Of a stretch of DNA of 16,158 nt, positions 12,823 to 16,158 are shown one piece after another. The stretch's first letter is position 1. The number at the start of each line of letters is the position of its first letter. The notes beneath the pieces were generated by a model that did not search any database, was not told the origin of the DNA, and saw only the letters and a program-made list of their open reading frames with translations. Both the position numbers and the translations under genes were made by a program. The DNA is from an uncultured Collinsella sp. GTDB taxonomy: Bacteria > Actinomycetota > Coriobacteriia > Coriobacteriales > Coriobacteriaceae. The stretch lies in the NCBI GenBank assembly GCA_900552395.1, contig URZJ01000018.1, positions 1 through 16,158 of the forward strand, given 5' to 3'.

Positions 12823-15800
12823 ATGCAGGCAGATTCCGCTCAGCAGCAGGGCCTTTATCGCCCCGAATTCGACCACGATGCATGCGGCATCGGCGCGCTT
12901 GCCGATATCAACGGCGAGCGCCATCACCAGATTCTGGACGATGCGCTGTCCATTCTGGTCAACTTGGAGCACCGTGGTGGCACGGGACTCGAGAAGAACA
13001 CCGGCGACGGCGCTGGCATCCTGTTCCAGGTTCCGCATCACTTTTTCCGTAAAGAGGCTCAAAAGTGCGGCCAGATTCTGCCGGCAGAGGGCGACTATGG
13101 CGTGGCCATGCTGTTCTTCCCGCAGGACGACAAGGGCGTAGAGGATGCCCGCCGCGTGTTTGAGGAGGGCTGTGCCGAGGCCGGCGTGCCGCTGCTCTTT
13201 TGGCGCGAGGTGCCCGTCGACCCGCACGACCTGGGCGAGACGGCCCGCGCCTGCATGCCCACTATCCTGCAGGCCTTCCTGGGCCGTCCGGACGACACGC
13301 CCGCCGGCGATGCCTTTGAGCGTCGCCTGTACGTGTGCCGCCGCACCATCGAAAAGAAGGCCGATGCCGAGTTTGCCCTGCGAGACAAGATCTTCTACGT
13401 GTGCTCCATGAGCTCGCGCACCATCGTGTACAAGGGCATGCTGGTCGCCACGCAGATGCGCCGCTTCTTCATCGACCTCAACGACGCCGCCGTCAAAACG
13501 GCCGTGGCGCTCGTCCACTCGCGCTACTCCACCAACACCACGCCCAGCTGGGAGCGTGCGCACCCCAACCGCTTTATCATCCATAACGGCGAGATCAACA
13601 CCCTCAAGGGCAACGTCAACTGGATTCGCGCCCGCGAACCCAACCTGTACAGCCCCGTGCTGCAGCACGATCTTGAGCGCGTGATGCCCATCATCAACCG
13701 CGAGGGTTCCGACTCCGCGATTCTGGACAACGTGCTCGAATTCTTGGTCATGAACGGTCGCCCGCTCACGCGTGCCGCGTCCATGTTGCTGCCCGAGCCG
13801 TGGGACCACAACGATAGCCTGAGTGAGGAGCGCCGCGCCTACGACGCTTACCATTCCATGCTCATGGAGCCCTGGGACGGCCCGGCCGCCATCGCCTTTA
13901 CCGACGGTCGCACGCTGGGTGCCGCCCTCGACCGTAACGGCCTGCGTCCCGCCCGCTACTATGTGACGCGCGACGGTCGCTTTATGCTGGCAAGCGAGGT
14001 GGGCACCATCGAGGTGAGCCCCGAGAACATCCTGACGAGCGGCTGTCTGGGACCGGGCCAGATGCTCGAGGTCGACTTTGCCCGCGGGCGCGTCATCTAC
14101 AACGATGAGCTGCGTGCCCGTTACGCCAAGGAAAAGCCCTACCGTGATTGGATTGCCGAGGAGACGCTAACCGTTGACACGCTCGATGAGCCCGTTGCGG
14201 CAACGCCCGCCGAGGACGCCGAGGTGCCCGCCGCCGTGCGTATGGCCAAGCTCGGCTACCACTGGGATGACGTCGACGAGGTCGTGCGTCCCATGGCCCA
14301 GCAGGGCAAGGCACCGCTCGCTTCGATGGGCATCGATGCGCCGCTGGCCTGCCTGTCCAAGAAGACGCGTTCGTTCTTTGACTACTTCTATCAGTTGTTC
14401 GCCCAGGTCACGAACCCGCCGATCGACGCCCTGCGCGAGCATATGGTGACTTCGACCACGCTCTACCTGGGCAACCACGGCAACTTGCTCGAGGACTCCC
14501 GTACGGCCTGCCAGCTGGTGCGCCTGGAGCGCCCGCTGCTGAGCGAGGGGGAGTTCGACCGCATTTGCGCCATCGACCGCGTGGGCTTTAAGACTCGCCG
14601 TTTCCGTGCCGTCTACCTCCGCGATGCCGGCGAGGGCGCGCTGCAGGCTGCGCTCAAGCAGCTTGCAGAGGATGTTGAGGCTGCGGTCCGCGACGGCGTG
14701 AACATCGTGGTGTTGAGCGACCGTGCTGCGGCGGGCGAGGTCCCTGTGCCGTCACTGCTCGCCGTGGGCTGCGTGCACAACCACCTGATCCGTGCCGGCG
14801 TGCGCACCTTTGCCGATATCGTGGTGGAGTGCGGCGATGCCGTGTCTCCGCATGACTTTGCGGCGCTGGTGGGCTACTCCGCGAGCGGCATCTATCCGTA
14901 TAACGCGCATGCGTGCATCCGCGATCTGGCGGCACGCGGCGACCTGGATGTGACGGCCGAGCAGGGCATCGCCAACTACAATAAGGCCGCGACCGCCGGC
15001 ATCGTCTCCATCATGTCCAAGATGGGCATCTCCACGGTGCAGAGCTACCATTCGGCGCAGATCTTCGAGGCCGTGGGCTTTACGCCGGAGTTCGTCAACG
15101 CGTACTTCGCCGGCACGGTGAGCCGTGTGGGCGGTATGGGTGTCGAGGACGTTGAGCGCGAGCAAAACGAGCGCTACGACGCCGCGCTCGCCATCCTTAA
15201 GAGCCCGGCTCCCGATCAGCTGCCCACACTGGGTCTGACCAAGTGGCGCCCGCTCGGTGGCGAGGATCACCTCATCGATCCGCAGACTGTCTACTTGCTG
15301 CAGACCGCTTGCCGTGAGGACAGCTACGACACCTTTAAGGAGTACAGCGCCCGCCTGCACCGCACCGGCCGTGCCGTGCGCCTGCGCGACTTGCTGGACT
15401 TTGATGCCAGCGGCCGCACGCCGGTTTCGCTCGACGAGGTCGAGCCCGCGCTCAACATCGTCCGCCGCTTTAACACCGGCGCCATGTCGTACGGTTCCAT
15501 CAGCAAAGAGGCACACGAGTGCATGGCCATCGCCATGAACCGTCTGCACGGTCGTTCCAACTCGGGCGAGGGCGGCGAGGACCCGCGCCGCGAGACCCCG
15601 CTGGCCAACGGCGACTCCAAGAACTCCGCGATCAAGCAGGTGGCAAGCGCGCGCTTTGGCGTGACGAGCCGCTACCTGTGCAGCGCCTTCGAGATCCAGA
15701 TCAAGATGGCCCAGGGCGCCAAGCCCGGCGAGGGCGGTCATCTGCCCGGCAAGAAGGTCTACCCCTGGATTGCCGAGGTCCGTCAGTCCACGCCCGGCAT

Positions 15801-16158
15801 CGGCCTGATCTCGCCTCCGCCGCACCACGACATCTACTCCATCGAGGACCTGGCCGAGCTGATCTTCGATCTTAAGAACGCCAACCCCGGCGCTCGCGTG
15901 TCGGTCAAGCTGGTCAGCGAGGCCGGTGTCGGCACCATCGCTACCGGTGTGGCCAAGGGTGCCGCCGACAAGATCTTGATCAGCGGCCACAACGGCGGCT
16001 CCGGTGCCGCGGCGCGCGATTCGATCTGGCACGCCGGTCTGCCGCTGGAGCTTGGCCTTGCCGAGGCCCAGCAGACGCTGCTGCAAAACGGCCTGCGCTC
16101 GCGCGTGGTGCTCGAGGCCGACGGCAAGCTCATGGACGGCACCGATGTTGCTGTCGCC
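12823..16158 (+). CDS. gltB: Glutamate synthase large (alpha) subunit, 3' end beyond window
   Basis: Catalyses transfer of the glutamine amide to 2-oxoglutarate to make glutamate (GOGAT), with electrons normally supplied by the GltD small subunit. The frame is open for 1112 codons and runs off the window; family members are about 1500 aa. Residues 1-20 are a propeptide-like leader before C21 (DHDACGIG), the expected N-terminal nucleophile of the class II glutaminase domain (about 21-420, with HRGGTG, TGDGAG, HSRYSTNT and HNGEINT motifs). A central domain spans about 450-770. The FMN-binding synthase domain begins about 820, with GAMSYGSIS (886-894), NSGEGGEDP and GHNGGSGAA (1055-1063). The [3Fe-4S] cysteines and C-terminal beta-helix lie beyond the window. 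GGGGAGG at 12810-12816 supports the ATG at 12823. Confidence 0.96.
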   Translation, partial: MQADSAQQQGLYRPEFDHDACGIGALADINGERHHQILDDALSILVNLEHRGGTGLEKNTGDGAGILFQVPHHFFRKEAQKCGQILPAEGDYGVAMLFFPQDDKGVEDARRVFEEGCAEAGVPLLFWREVPVDPHDLGETARACMPTILQAFLGRPDDTPAGDAFERRLYVCRRTIEKKADAEFALRDKIFYVCSMSSRTIVYKGMLVATQMRRFFIDLNDAAVKTAVALVHSRYSTNTTPSWERAHPNRFIIHNGEINTLKGNVNWIRAREPNLYSPVLQHDLERVMPIINREGSDSAILDNVLEFLVMNGRPLTRAASMLLPEPWDHNDSLSEERRAYDAYHSMLMEPWDGPAAIAFTDGRTLGAALDRNGLRPARYYVTRDGRFMLASEVGTIEVSPENILTSGCLGPGQMLEVDFARGRVIYNDELRARYAKEKPYRDWIAEETLTVDTLDEPVAATPAEDAEVPAAVRMAKLGYHWDDVDEVVRPMAQQGKAPLASMGIDAPLACLSKKTRSFFDYFYQLFAQVTNPPIDALREHMVTSTTLYLGNHGNLLEDSRTACQLVRLERPLLSEGEFDRICAIDRVGFKTRRFRAVYLRDAGEGALQAALKQLAEDVEAAVRDGVNIVVLSDRAAAGEVPVPSLLAVGCVHNHLIRAGVRTFADIVVECGDAVSPHDFAALVGYSASGIYPYNAHACIRDLAARGDLDVTAEQGIANYNKAATAGIVSIMSKMGISTVQSYHSAQIFEAVGFTPEFVNAYFAGTVSRVGGMGVEDVEREQNERYDAALAILKSPAPDQLPTLGLTKWRPLGGEDHLIDPQTVYLLQTACREDSYDTFKEYSARLHRTGRAVRLRDLLDFDASGRTPVSLDEVEPALNIVRRFNTGAMSYGSISKEAHECMAIAMNRLHGRSNSGEGGEDPRRETPLANGDSKNSAIKQVASARFGVTSRYLCSAFEIQIKMAQGAKPGEGGHLPGKKVYPWIAEVRQSTPGIGLISPPPHHDIYSIEDLAELIFDLKNANPGARVSVKLVSEAGVGTIATGVAKGAADKILISGHNGGSGAAARDSIWHAGLPLELGLAEAQQTLLQNGLRSRVVLEADGKLMDGTDVAVA

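Noticed and set aside
12799..13854. Minus-strand open frame (351 codons) opposite the gltB start
   Set aside because: Shadow of the GltB glutaminase domain; no ribosome binding site or recognisable motif.
14752..16086. Long minus-strand open frame (444 codons) opposite gltB
   Set aside because: The plus strand clearly encodes conserved glutamate synthase; the antisense frame is open because of GC-biased codon use.

Overview
The window looks like chromosomal DNA from a GC-rich actinobacterium of the class Coriobacteriia, most likely Collinsella or a close relative. This rests on gene content, an FtsE with a very long N-terminal tail, GC-biased codon use, and strong Shine-Dalgarno sites; no 16S gene or search supports it, so the genus is an inference.

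Layout. 1-193 is a hairpin-rich leader. 194-2321 holds ftsE-ftsX (cell-division ABC complex), closed by a strong terminator. 2457-4592 is rnr (RNase R). 4593-4769 contains a terminator-like hairpin and a short inverted repeat that looks like a mobile-element remnant. 4770-5375 is a small serine recombinase. 5480-6543 holds a VanZ-family membrane protein and an ArsC/Spx-like thioredoxin-fold protein. 6616-7026 is an unrecognised minus-strand gene. 7186-7497 is a compact tRNA unit with promoter, tRNA-Gln(CUG), tRNA-Glu(CUC) and terminator. 7557-8927 carries a TPR protein overlapped by smpB, and smpB is frameshifted as given. 9134-9870 has a flavin reductase-like protein and a separate rubredoxin with its own promoter and terminator. 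10179-12284 has mntH and gpmA on the minus strand. 12823 to the window end is the 5' three quarters of gltB, the glutamate synthase large subunit.

The most unusual signal is non-coding. Five palindromic units of exactly 55 bp lie in two clusters (two units at 10016-10150, three at 12424-12638) that bracket the mntH-gpmA pair. Each unit has 15-nt arms, TCTCRATCTGTAACA and its near-perfect complement. Arms alternate in orientation every 40 bp exactly in both clusters, giving an 80-bp period. The sequence between arms varies but keeps a GAAATTGGG-like core at a fixed offset, and in several units the inner stem differs in sequence while remaining paired. No gene or known array type seen here explains it.

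Functional themes: cell division (ftsEX), RNA quality control (rnr, smpB, tRNAs), redox and metal handling (Spx-like protein, flavin reductase, rubredoxin, Nramp transporter), and central carbon/nitrogen metabolism (gpmA, gltB).
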